Below, in pieces: positions 23,076 to 34,748 of a DNA stretch of 64,000 bases. Numbering within the stretch: the stretch's first letter is position 1; each line of letters opens with the position of its first letter. A program made the position numbers and the translations under genes. Below the pieces are notes generated by a model. That model saw nothing but the letters and a program-made list of their open reading frames with translations. It was not told the DNA's origin and ran no database searches. The stretch comes from Phocoena phocoena (Eukaryota > Chordata > Mammalia > Artiodactyla > Phocoenidae): contig NC_089230.1 in NCBI RefSeq assembly GCF_963924675.1, forward strand, positions 74,267,223-74,331,222, in the 5' to 3' direction.

Positions 23076-23779
23076 TAATTGTTCCCTTCAATGTGCAAGG
23101 CAAAGTGAGTGATCTTGTATATAGGGATAAATAATGAATCAAGGAATGTTTCAAGGAATGTGTATGTATATACTCATTGATGCAAGGGGCTTATAGATCT
23201 GTATGTGTAAATATATATTAAAATTTAAATTTTTCAATATTTAAAGTTATTTATAAAACTTAAAGGGCTGTGCCCATCTCAACCCATTTTGACCAAAGTG
23301 TGGTCTCGCTCCCCTGTGTCTCCCCACTTCATGGATGGCGTGCTCTGGGTGTGCAGGTCACCTCCCAGGGCTTGACCCAGCCTGCCACATGCCCTGCCTA
23401 CCCTCCCTCCCATGCTCTAGAACGCAGCTCACAAACTGCGAGTCTCAGAGTAGCATCTGGCCTACACATGTGTATTGTTGGGCTTGCCGGCGGCTTGAAA
23501 ATTCTTTAAGTCAATTGCCAACATTTAAAAATCTGGAGAATTCTCATAAACATCCAGATTTCCGCCTTCCCTTGCAAAGCCTCAGTATCTGTTGACACGG
23601 GGCTGGCCTTCCCACAGGGCCTTGCTAGGCTGGGGCTGATCAGCAGCTGGCCTGGCAGGTGAGCAGATGAGGTGCATGTCCTCCTGGTGACCAGTGTCCC
23701 CACTGGGCTCATCATACCCACTCACCTCCCTGCCTGACCCTGGAAGGGCTGAGTTTGCAGCACCTGATTTATTTAAGAC

Positions 23780-23799
23780 ACCCCCCCCCCCGCCCCCCA
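23780..23799. repeat. Poly-C tract
   Basis: Nineteen C residues interrupted by a single G (23780-23799). Such runs are prone to sequencing and slippage errors. Confidence 0.9.
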
Positions 23800-24992
23800 C
23801 CATACTGCTGCAAACTTCCAGAAAGATGCGAATAGATAATAACGCTCAATCCACACTGATAGGTAACTACATACTCTCTTTACATCTAGGGTCTGGCCTA
23901 TGTATAAATAAAAACTTGACAATTCAGAAAATGGGCATAGATGCTTTCAATGAATACTTAGCTCTAACTTAAATGTCTCATCGGACCATTATGTCTTCTG
24001 AATTCTTCCTCCACCATAATTATTATGTATTGCAGCAAACCCAAGATAATTAGGGCTCAGTTTCTTTTCCCACTTTGGACCCAAGTCTCCCTCCTGGCCT
24101 AGGAGAGGTGTTTTGTCATCAGCATCCTTCCAACGGGAGCTGACAGCTGGGATGGAGACCGGTTTGCAATTCCTCCCTGCCCCTCCATACAATGTGTTCA
24201 TTAACATATAGTGTTATTTCTCTTTGAGGAAAAACAGGACAGTGGGGAAAATGGCTCAGCATGCTGCAAAACGTCTTCCTGAGGATTTTCCTTTTTTGAA
24301 AGGCGAGCCTACCACTTGAGCCTGTCTGAGTTCATCTATTAGGCAAGTGTGCCTTCTTGCTTGTAAAATCCGTCATCTAGGTCACTCTGGGCAAACTAGC
24401 CCCATATGCTTGCCACTCTGTTTATCACAGAGGGGTTTCATCTGAAGTGGGAATGCAGCGAGCTGCAGCCCAGCACACTTATTTACATCCAAATGAAAAC
24501 ACATCAAAAGAAAGCAGACATCTTAACATTAGTGGATGAAAGGGTACAGCTCACCTCACCTCTCCACCCTGAAAGGAGAAAACATGTGAAAACGGATGTG
24601 ATGTGGTAATTCTTCTATTCTTTTCTTTTTCCTTCCTGCTCTTCCTGCTGACAAGGATGGAAAGGCTGCATGCGGGAGCTAAGTCATGTCAGGTGGTACC
24701 GAGCCATTTGTAGGACAGCATGGGTGTGAATGTAAATTTTCACTGCTTTGCAACATTGGTAAGCAGTTAATTACAATGTTGTCACTGATACCCCTCATGC
24801 AGTTTAAATAACCCCGCGCTCAGTAGGGGGTGGCCTGTTTTCAGTAAAAGAGGAAAACACACGGCTCAAAACATTTGACATAAAATAAGGAACATGCAAA
24901 TGTGCAGTGAGACAGATGCTGGGGCGTGTGCAATAGGCTGGTGGGGAAAGAGGGGCCACTGGACCAGGGTGCACCAAAGTGAGGGGAAACCT

Positions 24993-25207
24993 AGGGCTTC
25001 CCTGGTGGCGCAGTGGTTGAGAGTCCGCCTGCTGATGCAGGGGACACGGGTTCGTGCCCCGGTCCGCGAAGATCCCACGTGCCGCGGAGCGGCTGGGCCC
25101 GTGAGCCATGGCCGCTGAGCCTGGACGTCCGGAGCCTGTGCTCCGCAACGGGAGAGGCCACAACAGTGAGAGGCCCGTGTACCGCAAAAAAAAAAAAAAA
25201 AAAAAAA
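24993..25207 (+). mobile_element. Cetacean CHR-type SINE
   Basis: Full-length copy with poly-A. The flanking duplication AAGTGAKGGGAAACCT (24977-24992 and 25208-25223) has one mismatch. It contains GTCCGCGAAGATCCCACGTG in the middle, close to the commonest form in the window. Confidence 0.96.
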
Positions 25208-25344
25208 AAGTGATGGGAAACCTTCCTAGGATCGCTTTTTTTTTTTTTTTTAAGGTTTTTAAAAGTAAATTTAGTTTTTCCTCTTCTGTGCAGTCCATGC
25301 AAGTTGTGATTTCTGTAAGATTTTATTAATTAAAAGTTTGTTTA

Positions 25345-25404
25345 ATATATAAGATAGATAAACAACAAGGACCTACTGTATAGCACAGGGAACTATATTA
25401 CTAT
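25345..25404 (+). mobile_element. L1 3'UTR scrap, plus strand
   Basis: AGATAGATAAACAACAAGGA, CCTACTGTATAGCACAGGGA is the middle of an L1 3'UTR in plus orientation. It stops directly at the poly-T of the minus-strand L1 that follows, giving a tail-to-tail junction. Confidence 0.75.
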
Positions 25405-27635
25405 TTTTTTTTTTTTACTTTTTATTTTATATTGGAGTATAGCCGATTAACAATGTTGTGATAGTTTCAGGAGCAAAGCAAAGCGACTCAGCCATACATA
25501 TACATGTATACATTCTCCCCCAGACTCCACTCCCATCCGGGCTGCCACATAACATTGAGCAGAGTTCCCTGTGCTATACCATAGGTCCTTTTTGGTTATC
25601 CTTTTTAAATATAGCAGTGTGTACATGTCAATCCCGAACTACCTAACTATCCCTTCCCTCAACCCTTTCCCCCTGGTAACCATAAGATCATTCTCTAAGT
25701 CTGTGAGTCCGTTTCTATTTTGTAAATACGTTCATTTGTGTCATTTCTTTTTAGATTCCACATATAAGTGATATCATACAATATTTCTCTTTGTCTTCCT
25801 TCACTCAGTATGACATCTCTAGTTCCATCCATGTTGCTGCAAATGGCATTATTTAATTCTTTTTTATAACTGAGTGATATTACATTGTGTATATGTACCG
25901 CATCTTCTTTATCCATTCCTCTGTCGATGGACATTTAGGTTGCTTCCATGTCTTGGCTATTGTAAACAGTGCTGCAATGAACACTGGGGTGCATATATCC
26001 TTTCAGAACATGTTTTTCTCTGGATATACGTCCAGGAGTGGGATTGCAGGGTCATATGGTAGCTCTATTTTTAGTTTTTTAAGCAACCTCCATACTGCTC
26101 TCCATCATGGTTGTATCAATTTACATTCCCACCAGCAGTGTAGGAGAGTTCCTTTCTCTCCACACCCTCTCCACCATTTATTATTTGTAGACTTTTTGGT
26201 GATGGCCATTCTGACTGGTGTGAGGTGATATCTCATTGTAGTTTTGATTTGCATTTCTCTAATCATTAGTGATGTTGAACATCTTCTCATGTGCCTCTTG
26301 GCCACCCATATGTCTTCCTTGGAAAAATATCTACTTAGGTCTTCTGCCCATCTTTTGATTGGGTTGTTTGTTTTGATATTAAGCCGCATGAGCTATTTGT
26401 AGATTTTGGAGACTTATCCCTTGTTGGTCACATCATTTGCAAATATTTTCTCCCAATCTGCATGTTGTCTTTTCGTTTTGTTTATGGTTTCCTTTGCTGT
26501 GCAAAAGCTTTTGAGTTTAATTAGGTCCCATTTATTTTTGTTTTTAGTTCCATTACCCTGGGAGATGGACTGGAAAAGATATTGCAGCAATTTATGTCAG
26601 AGAGTGTTCTGCCTATGTTTTCCTCTAGGAGTTTTATAGTGTCTGGTCTCACATTTAGGTCTTTAATTCATTTTGAGCTTATTTTTGTGTATGGTGTTAA
26701 AGAATGATCTAATTTCATTTTTTTACATGTAGCTGTCCAGTTTTCGCAAACCCACCATAGGTGCGTGGGTTTATTTCTGGGCTTTATATTCTGTTCCATT
26801 GATCTATAGTTCTATTTTTCTGCCAGTACCATATTGTTTCGATGACTATACCTTTGTAGTATAGTCTGAAGTTAGGGAGCCTGATTCCCTCCAGCTCCGT
26901 TTTTCTTTCTCAAGATTAGATTGCTTTGGCTATTCAGGGTCTTTTGTGACCCCATACAAATTTTAAGATTTTTTGTTCTAGTTCTGTGAAAAATGCCATT
27001 GGTAATTTGATAGGGATTGCATTGAATCTGTACATTGCTTGGGTAGTATAGTCATTTTGATAGAATTGATTCTTCCAATCCAAGAACACGGTATATCTTT
27101 CCATCTGTTTGTGTCTTCTTCGATTTCTTTCATCAGCATCTTATAGTTTTCAGAGTACAGGTCTTTTGTCTCCTTACATGGGTTTATTCCTGGGTATTTT
27201 ATTCTTTTTGATGCAGTGGTAAATGGGATTGTTTCTTGAATTTCTCTTTCTGATCTTTCATTGTTAGTGTATAGGAATGCAACAGATTTCTGTGTATTAA
27301 TTTTGTAGCCTGCAACTATACCAAATTCATTGATGAGCTCTAGTAGTTTTCTGGTGGCATCTTTAGGATTTTCTATGTATAGCATCATGTCATCTGAAAA
27401 CAGTGACAGTTTAACTTCTTCTTTTCCAATTTGGATTCCTTTTCTTTTTCTCCTCTGACTGCCGTAGATAGGACTTCCAAAACTATGTTGAATAAAAGTG
27501 GTGAGAGTGGGCATCCTTGTCTTGTTCCTAATCTTAGAGCAAATGCTTGCAGCTTTTCACTGCTGAGTATGATGCTAGCTGTAGGTTTGTCGTATATGGC
27601 CTTTATTATGTTAATGTAGGTTCCCTTTATGCTAG
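25405..27635 (-). mobile_element. 5'-truncated L1, minus strand
   Basis: Poly-T at 25405-25418, 3'UTR to about 25750, then ORF2 C-terminal half to 27635, where L1 similarity stops abruptly. The 3'UTR is of the common middle type. About 80 bases are missing internally near 26747, judged against the corresponding part of the L1 at 16030-16140. Confidence 0.92.
25751..27635 (-). pseudogene. L1 ORF2 C-terminal half, broken
   Basis: Covers the reverse-transcriptase core through the Cys-rich end. The catalytic motif reads FSDD at 27400-27389 instead of FADD, a change at the variable second position. Both aspartates remain. The best open piece is 27514-26978 ([13 protein letters not shown], then [20 protein letters not shown]). 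Frameshifts and the internal deletion near 26747 disrupt the rest, and the endonuclease is absent. Confidence 0.9.
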
Positions 27636-28770
27636 GGTTGATTCTTGATGAAAATGGCCCAAATCCAGTGTCAAAGATGCCTGGCAATTTCAGCACCCAG
27701 GGAGAATCCGATCTGGAGGGTGGGTTGTTACAGTTGAAATCTCCAGGAAGTAACATGGGCAGATGGGCACAGTAGCCCACAGGGTGTAGTGACCCAGAAA
27801 AAGGGGGCCCTGGCAGAGCTAGGCTGAGTGTGAAGCCCTAGATGAGGAGTTTAGGTGGCACAGGGTTCTAGGTGTTGGGTGGGGAATGAAATCACAAATC
27901 AGAAAACTGAGGCAGCCCAGCCGCCCAGCCCTATAGAGTGCACACACTTAATGTGGGCTGGGAAGGCTATAGCTCCAGATTCTCACAGGATCCCAAGGCT
28001 CTTCTTGGCCATCACAGAACCACAGTAGTAAGATGAGTTCCAGACCCGGCCAGATGATGGGAGCCATGTCTACTGTTATGTTACCAGTATTGGCCCCATA
28101 GATATCAGGGAAAGGCTGGGGCAGGACTGGGAAGCCAAGAGCTTACAGATACCAAAACTGGCTAGGATATCTGAACACATACACACACACTCACCTCACT
28201 TACTAAAAGGATATACTCCAAAATGTTCACAGTAATTATCATTGGGTGGTAAGAATATGTAAGGGTTCTTTGTTGCTTTTTAAAAACTTTATGTCCCCTT
28301 AATTTTTTTAGCATAGAAATAAAACTTATGAAAATTTTGGTAAGAAGAAAAAAGGTTCTTAAATTATGCTTCACTTTAATTGAATGTATACTTGAAGCAG
28401 GTTTAAAGGTAGGCCACTTGAAAAAAACAAAAAAAGGAATGGTGAAGGGTTTTTTTCACATTATAGTCTAATCTTAATCCTATACCATCCTCAAACCCTC
28501 TCTCCCCATTCTTGCAGGGTGGAGGGGGGGTAAGGTGGAAAAAAAAGATCATTTTAGAGAGTTCCTCTGGCCTGGCCTTGAAATCTTAATTTGGGGAACA
28601 AAGTGAAGGCTGCCAAAATAAGAATCAGAGTGCTTGTACTTGGATCAAGAGAAAAATCTTATCAGTTAATGTTTTAGTCTCTACTTTCAAGAATATGTAT
28701 AATCTTCTTGCCTTTATTCACATATTTATCCTTAGCTACTTAATTTATGGAATTAAATTTCTTTCCTAAC
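27636..28770. other. No gene seen; unique DNA
   Basis: 27680-28150 is GC-moderate without an open frame of note. 28240-28420 is AT-rich and may be an old repeat tail. No supported exon. Confidence 0.45.
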
Positions 28771-28781
28771 ATTTGGTAACA

Positions 28782-28857
28782 TTACGTAAATAATGTTACA
28801 TAAAATTACGTAAATTTCTTTTGTAACATTATGTAACATTTTCGTAATATTACGTAA
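28782..28857. promoter_or_regulatory. Cluster of five TTAYGTAA palindromic sites
   Basis: Perfect TTACGTAA at 28782-28789, 28806-28813 and 28850-28857. TTACATAA (reverse of TTATGTAA) lies at 28796-28803 and TTATGTAA at 28829-28836. TTAYGTAA is the known consensus for PAR-bZIP factors (DBP, HLF, TEF) and NFIL3, and is also bound by C/EBP-ATF dimers. The sites sit in a degenerate tandem array of AAATTTCTTT-TAACATT units, so slippage could have multiplied one site. Binding is inferred, not shown. Confidence 0.4.
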
Positions 28858-28959
28858 ATTTCTCTTCGTAACATTTTAGCAGTATAACATCTAGCTTTCA
28901 GGAAATACCCGGTTATGCTTGGGGACTGATTTGTACTCTGAAGGAGGCAGAGAGATGCA

Positions 28960-29165
28960 AAGCTACATTCCCTGGGGTCTCCAGCCCATTTTCCCCTATT
29001 CCTGCTCCTGCTAGAATTGCAGTGTTTAATTACAGAAATGGCAATAATTACTCATAATTGTGCTTCTCATATGCAATGATCGACTTCAAATGTTGTTAGC
29101 ACAGCTCAGTATCTCAGTAGCAGCTCGTTGGCAAGGTTGCCTATTACAATTTATTTGTGTCACTC
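28960..29165. promoter_or_regulatory. Candidate conserved non-coding element
   Basis: Repeat-free stretch dense in homeobox-type cores: TTTAATTACA near 29025, CAATAATTACTCATAATTGT near 29043-29062, and the octamer-like ATATGCAATGA near 29071. It follows the TTAYGTAA cluster by about 100 bases. No cross-species comparison was possible, so this is a suggestion from motif density only. Confidence 0.25.
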
Positions 29166-29251
29166 AGTTTATGTGAAGAGGCTAGAGACTATGTAGTGGA
29201 TGGATTGTATGGTTAGCTTTTTTAAAGGGAGCAAAATCTGTCTTGTGCTTT

Positions 29252-29410
29252 TTTTTTTTTTTTTTGGCGGTAGGGGGCCTCTCACTGTTGTGGCCTCTCC
29301 CGTTGTGGAGCACAGGCTCCGGACGCGCAGGCTCATCCCAGACTGGGGCACGAACCCGTGTCCCCTGCATCGGCAGGCAGACTCTCAACCACTGTGCCAC
29401 CAGGGAAGCC
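29252..29410 (-). mobile_element. CHR-type SINE with internal deletion
   Basis: Poly-T, then the SINE body in reverse, ending AGGGAAGCC at 29410. About 45 bases of the middle are missing between GCGCAGGCTCA and TCCCAGACTGG (near 29333). The duplication CTGTCTTGTRCTTTT flanks it (29238-29252 and 29411-29425, one mismatch). Confidence 0.94.
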
Positions 29411-29427
29411 CTGTCTTGTACTTTTGA

Positions 29428-29545
29428 CAAAGTGTAACTCTAGGGAAGTTGCTCAATCTCTGGGCATCAATGTCTTAATCTGTAAAATGGGTTGGATTTA
29501 GTGATCTCTATAAATGCTCTCTACCTTCAGAGATATATTGACTTT
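29428..29545 (-). mobile_element. MIR fragment
   Basis: GGGAAGTTGCTCAATCTCTG, then AATCTGTAAAATGGGTTGG is the reverse-orientation core of MIR. The SINE at 29252-29410 landed directly beside it. Confidence 0.7.
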
Positions 29546-29827
29546 AATTGGCCAAGTCTGAATTAATCTGGGGGTGGAAATGGGATGTCTTTTCAAGAGT
29601 AGGTGGTTCAACTTGTATATGGTGTCCAAAGGAAATATCAGAACCAAGAAAAGGTTTGATTGATAGAGAGGCATTACATCTCAGTTGAAGATATTTCTCT
29701 TGCTACTATCCCTTAGTACTATGCCACATCCCTCCCCTGGCTTTGTCCAATAGGGAAAGACTGACGAGGACAAGTGGAAGCAGGGAGTGACTGATTCAGA
29801 GAGGGGATTCCATTCAAAAGCATGGGT

Positions 29828-30647
29828 GTCCAAGGCAAAAGAAATAAAAGCAAAAATAAACAAATGGGACCTAATCAAACTTATAAGCTTTTGCACAGCA
29901 AAGGAAACTATCCACAAAGTGAAAAGACAACCTACAGAGTGGGAGAAAAATATCTGCAACTGATTCGACTGACAAGGGGTTAATATCCAAAATATACAAA
30001 CAATTCATACAACTTAATATAAAAAAACCACAAGCAACCCAATCAAAAAATGGGCAGAATTTCTAAATAGATATTTTTCCAAAGAAAGACATACAGATGG
30101 TCAACAGGCACGTGAAAAGATGCTCAACATTGCTAATTATTATAGAAACTCAAATCAAAACCACCATGAGGTATCAACTCACACCAGTCAGAATGGCCAT
30201 CACCAAAAACTCTGCAAATAATAAATGCTGGAGAGCGTGTGGAGAGAAAGGAACTCTCCTACACTGCTGGTGGGAAGGTAAATTGGTACAATCACGATGG
30301 AGAGCAGTATGGAGGTTCCTTAGAAAACTAAAAATGGAACTACCATGTGACCCAGCAATCCCACTCCTGGAGAAAACTATAATTCAAAAAGATACATGCA
30401 CCCCAATGTTCACTGCAGTCCTATTTATAATAGCCAAGACATGGAAGCAACTTAAATGTCTAGTGACAGAGGAATGGATAAAGAAGATGTGGTACATATA
30501 TACAATGGAATATTACTCAGCCATAAAAAGAACAAAATTATGTCATCTGCAGCAACATAGATGGACCTAGAGATTATCATACTAAATGAAGTAAGACAGA
30601 CAGAAAAAGACAAATATCATATGATATCACTCATATATGGAATCTAA
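29828..30647 (+). pseudogene. L1 ORF2 C-terminal remnant
   Basis: Encodes the last quarter of ORF2p. The open piece at 30097-30570 (157 residues) includes the Cys-rich C-terminal segment ([19 protein letters not shown]) in which the usual final ECK has become EGK, losing a cysteine-adjacent glutamate-cysteine pair. It contains none of the catalytic domains. Ends at TAA 30645-30647. Confidence 0.85.
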
Positions 30648-30895
30648 TCTAAAAAAATGATATAAATGAACTTATTACAAAACAGGAACAGACTCACAGA
30701 CTTTGAAAACAAATATGGTTACCAACGGGAAAATGTGGGGGGAAAGGATAAATTAGGAGGTTGGGATTAACATATACACACTCCTATATATAAAATAGAT
30801 AACCAACAGGGACCTACTATATAGCACATGGAACTCAATATTCTGTAATAACCTATATGGGAAAATAATCTGAAAACCATATATATATGTTTTGT
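29828..30895 (+). mobile_element. 5'-truncated L1
   Basis: Starts abruptly at CAAGGCAAAAGAAATAAAAG (ORF2 C-terminal half) and runs through the 3'UTR of the middle type (CAACAGGGACCTACTATATA). It ends near 30895 without a poly-A tail, so the 3' tip is also lost. Confidence 0.9.
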
Positions 30896-32139
30896 TGAAA
30901 ACAACCAGAAACAAAAGCACAGGTGTCCCTTTCTAACTCCAGACCTGCTGTTAATTAGTTCTGGTCCTTTCTTCTCTCTTCCAGACCTTGGGGATTGATT
31001 TTTGTTCTTTACGGATTTGACAAGAGTGAAATATCTATTTCACCCACATGCTGAGACGAGGAAAACTCTTACTTCTGACTGAAAGGATGCTTGTTAGAAC
31101 ACAAGTCTTACTGGTTGTGTAAAGTTCAAGTCTTCTGAACAGCTCCTATTCTCACCACTACACAGCCACTGTGGACCTGGAAGCTGACTTCCAGAGGCCC
31201 AACAAGAAAGGCAAAGTAGACACTGATGCTGTAGTGCTGGCATCATATCCAGCCTCTCACCCAGGGAACTTCAATCAATTTCTCTTTTTGGACCAGTTTC
31301 ATCACTGCAGAACTAAAGGGCTGGTAATCAACTAGTTTACTGATTATTCCTAGCATGTGATACAACTGCTCCTCTAATCACAGGTGAGCAAGGAGAAGTA
31401 GAGAAATCATTACTTGGCTGGACTTCGGGTGTCAGGAAATGTCTGGCCTGGCTCCTACCACTGAAATGCTGATGGATAATACATATGTAATAAATCTAGG
31501 ATACAGCCTGGACGTTTGTCTTATTAAAAAGTTAGAGAATGTCAGGAAATGGATAAGGAAGGAAAAAGAGAAATGGAAGGAGAGAGCATACCAACAGGTT
31601 TTCATGAGCCTATAAACTATCTTGGGCTCCAGTTTTATCACCTGGCACCCTTGGTCAGTTTTTATTTCCTGGGGAGAGTCAAATCTTTGTCTAAAGGCTA
31701 GGGGGTTTTGGATTCTTCTAAAGATCCTTTTTGTTTGTTTAAAGAATGTTCAGAATTATAATGCTTTATAATGGGTTGTTTGATGCTATGTTAATGATCT
31801 CCTCGGAAAGAGGCTAGATGATCAAGACTGCAAAGGATAACAGAGTACAAATTAGCATTTTCTCGAGGAAGAGCTCTAGATCAAATCAGTTCCTCTCTGA
31901 ACAGGACCAGGTGGTGACAAGAATATTATTGAAAATATTGACGACTGTGCTGGTATGATTTCCTCAAATGAGGAATGATTCAGAGTCATTTTTAGGCAAA
32001 CTTGTGGCGGAGGTGGCATAAGAGGCTTTTCTTAGGCGTCCTCTCCTCCGAAGCTCACAGACCTCATGCCACATGGAGGCCTTGCCTATGCCAGAGGCCT
32101 CTCCTGGGTCCTTGTTCTGTCATCCCTGACACCACAATC
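30896..32139. other. No gene seen; unique DNA
   Basis: No recognised repeat or domain. Short frames on both strands have no family features. Confidence 0.45.
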
Positions 32140-32325
32140 CCCACAGCTGATACAGATCTTTCCATCTTATACTATCAAGCTCTTTCCTTTCTCTATACTT
32201 TTGCCCCTGCTACTCCCTCTGTCTAGATGTTCTCTCACCCCTTACTCTGTCTTCCCAGCAAACTCTTATTTACCTTTCAAGGCTCAGCTCCAAATTGTTT
32301 TTATCTGCTCTTTCCTGACCTTTTC
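32140..32325 (+). mobile_element. L2 fragment
   Basis: CCTGCTACTCCCTCTGTCTA, then CAGCAAACTCTTATTTACCT and CTGCTCTTTCCTGACC follow the L2 3' pyrimidine-rich region. Its younger neighbour (32326 on) is an L1M in reverse. Confidence 0.55.
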
Positions 32326-32660
32326 GTAAAAAACTGTGGTAAAAAACACATACAACAAATTTAACCTCTAACCATTTTTAGTGTTGCCTATTCACATTGT
32401 TGTGCAATAAGCTAGAACATCTTCATCTTGCAAAACTAAAACTCAGAACACACCCACTAAACACTAATTCTCCCTCCCCACTCTCCCCAGCCGTTGATAA
32501 TCACTTTTCCACTCTCCATGATTTTTATTACTTTCAATACTTCCTATAAGTGGAATCATACAGCATCTGTCTTTTTGTGATTGGTTTGTTTTGCTCAGCA
32601 TAACGTCCTCGAGGTTCATCGATGCTGTAGCATGGGACATGATTTCCTTCTGTTTAATCA
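32326..32660 (-). mobile_element. Old L1M 3' region, minus strand
   Basis: TTCACATTGTTGTGCAATAA, ATAAGTGGAATCATACAGCA and TTTGCTCAGCATAACGTCCT are the reverse complement of an L1M 3'UTR and ORF2 end. Confidence 0.7.
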
Positions 32661-32984
32661 GTTCATCTGCCTTGACCTTCTTTTAACATCTCTGTTCCAC
32701 ATCGATAGGCTAAGTGTTCTAAAGTATTAATGATGCTCTGTCTCCTCTAATGTTAACACACTTGCCTTTTTCCTTAATTAATAGAGTGTATGTTGAAGGC
32801 AGATTCAAAATAGTCTATTTTCTTAGGCAGCCTACAATCTAATTGTGGAAATAAAAACCCAGCACACATAAATATTACTGTACTATGCTCTAATTATATG
32901 TTATATATTTATAAAAGCTGCAGAAATTCTTGAGAGGGCTGTTATAATCTGAAAAGGAATATTATGAATTGCTTTGAAACAGTA
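32661..32984. other. No gene seen; AT-rich unique DNA
   Basis: Nothing recognised. Confidence 0.5.
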
Positions 32985-33356
32985 AAGTTTGACAACTGTG
33001 ATGAAGTGGAAACAATTCTTGAAAATTCCATTGACCAAACTAACATAAGACATAAAAAATGTGAATAGTCCCATATTTGTTCAAATAAATTGAATTATCA
33101 AAAAACCTTCTCACAAATAAAATGCCCAGATTGTTTCACTAGTAAAGTCTAGTAGTTTAATAAATATTACAAATTTATACAAAATTTTTTCAGAAAATAG
33201 AGATGAAGGGAGTACTTCTTATATCATTCTGAGGCCATCATTACCCTGATGCCAAAACTAGACAAAAATATTGCCAGCAAATAAAATAGTTCAATATCCC
33301 TCATCATATAGACACAGAAATCCTTAACAAAATATCAGCAAATAGAATCCTGCAAT

Positions 33357-33389
<33 letters not shown>

Positions 33390-34748
33390 CACGCACGCAC
33401 ACGCACACATATATAGTGATCAAATTTTTCTAAGGAATGAAAGGATTTATTTAAGATTCTAATGTTAATCAATATAGTTCACCATATTAAGAAAATAAAT
33501 ATGGGAGAAAAACATACAATCATTTCAACAGATGCAGAAAAACAGAGTATTCAACACCAATTCATGGTTAAAAACTCTTAGCAAATTTAGAAAGGAATTT
33601 TCCCAATCTGATAAAGAATACCCACTGAAAACCAACAGCTAGCGTCATGTTTCGTAGTGAAACTCAACACTTTCCCCCTAAGTTTGGGAACAAGAAGAGA
33701 ACGTTTGCTCTTACCATTTCTTTTGCACTTGAGGAATTACCTAGTGCAAAAAGACAAGAATAAACAAAAGTCACAAAGATCAGATAAAAAGTAAAACTTT
33801 TTATTCACAGGAGTAAGCATTGTTTACATAGAAAATCCTAAGGAGCCTACAAAACAACTGCTAGAACTAATAAATGAATTTAGGAGGGATACAGTATAGA
33901 AGATCAATATTAAAAAAACAATTTTATTTCTATGTGTTAGTAGTAAATAATTGGAAAGGAAAATAACAATTCCATTGAAAAAGCATTAAAAACATAAAAT
34001 TCTCAGGAATAAACTTAAAATATATGCAAGACCTCAACACTGAAAACTATAACACACTGTTGAAAGAAATTAAAGACCTAAATAAATGGGAAGATATACA
34101 GTATTCATGAATTGAAAATTCAATATTAAGTTATGAATTCTCCCCCAATTTAAGTATAGACTGAATGTAATGTCAACCAAAATAATAGTTTTTTTAAATG
34201 TAGAAATTGAGAAACTGAATCAAAATTTGTAGGGGAAATCGAAGGATCTAGAATAGTCAAAACAATCTTGTAAAAGAAGAGCAATGTTAGAGGCTTCACT
34301 TTATCTAATTTCAAGATACTATTAGGCTGTAGTACTCAAGACTAGTTATTGTCATAAGGATAGGTAGATAGACAAAGATCAATAGAACAGAGAGTCCATA
34401 AATAGACCCATATATATGTGGTCATTTGATTTCTCCCAAAGGCACCAAGACTACTAAAAAGGGGAAAAGAAAGTCTTTTCAACAAATGGTGCTGGAATAA
34501 ATGTATAATTTTATGAAAACGTATATCAACACTGCCTTATACCATACTCAAAATTAAAATTGAGGTGAACAAACTTAAAAAGTTAAAATTAAAAAAGCTT
34601 CTAAAAACCATAAGAATATCTTCAGAAAATTTGGGTAGGTAAAGATTTTTCAATAGAAGAGGAAAATACTAGTAATAAAAAATAAAAATTTGAACTTCAA
34701 AACAGAAAACTTCTACTTATCAAAAGACACCATTAAGAAAACGAAAAG
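32985..34748 (+). mobile_element. Old L1M ORF2 fragment
   Basis: Strongly diverged plus-strand L1 reverse-transcriptase region. Landmarks in order: TTCTGAGGCCATCATTACCC, CATTTCAACAGATGCAGAAA, CAAGAAGAGAACGTTTGCTC, GAATAAACTTAAAATATATG, CAATAGAACAGAGAGTCCAT, and GACACCATTAAGAAAACGAA at the end. There are many stops and no usable frame. A CA repeat has grown inside it at 33354-33411. Confidence 0.82.
33354..33411. repeat. (CA)n microsatellite
   Basis: About 29 CA units with scattered CG substitutions, ending in ATATATAG. Located inside the L1M fragment. Confidence 0.95.

Larger units (their letters stand above)
22086..24976. other. No gene seen; mostly unique DNA
   Basis: Contents: an L2-like 3' trace at about 22500-22580 (TCATTCAGTAACAGCTGAATG) and another at 22960-23075. 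A possible old DNA-transposon remnant lies at 23425-23580, and a poly-C run at 23780-23799. The stretch 24000-24800 is repeat-free and moderately GC-rich and could include conserved non-coding DNA. No supported exon. Confidence 0.45.

Noticed and set aside
25345..27635. Twin-priming inversion of a single L1
   Set aside because: In twin priming the inverted part lies at the 5' end. Here the opposite-strand piece lies beyond the poly-A end, so two elements or a rearrangement are more likely.
30896..32139. Possible processed pseudogene in the unique stretch
   Set aside because: Phrases such as the run near 31160-31220 looked exon-like, but no frame stays open, no poly-A is present and I recognise no protein.
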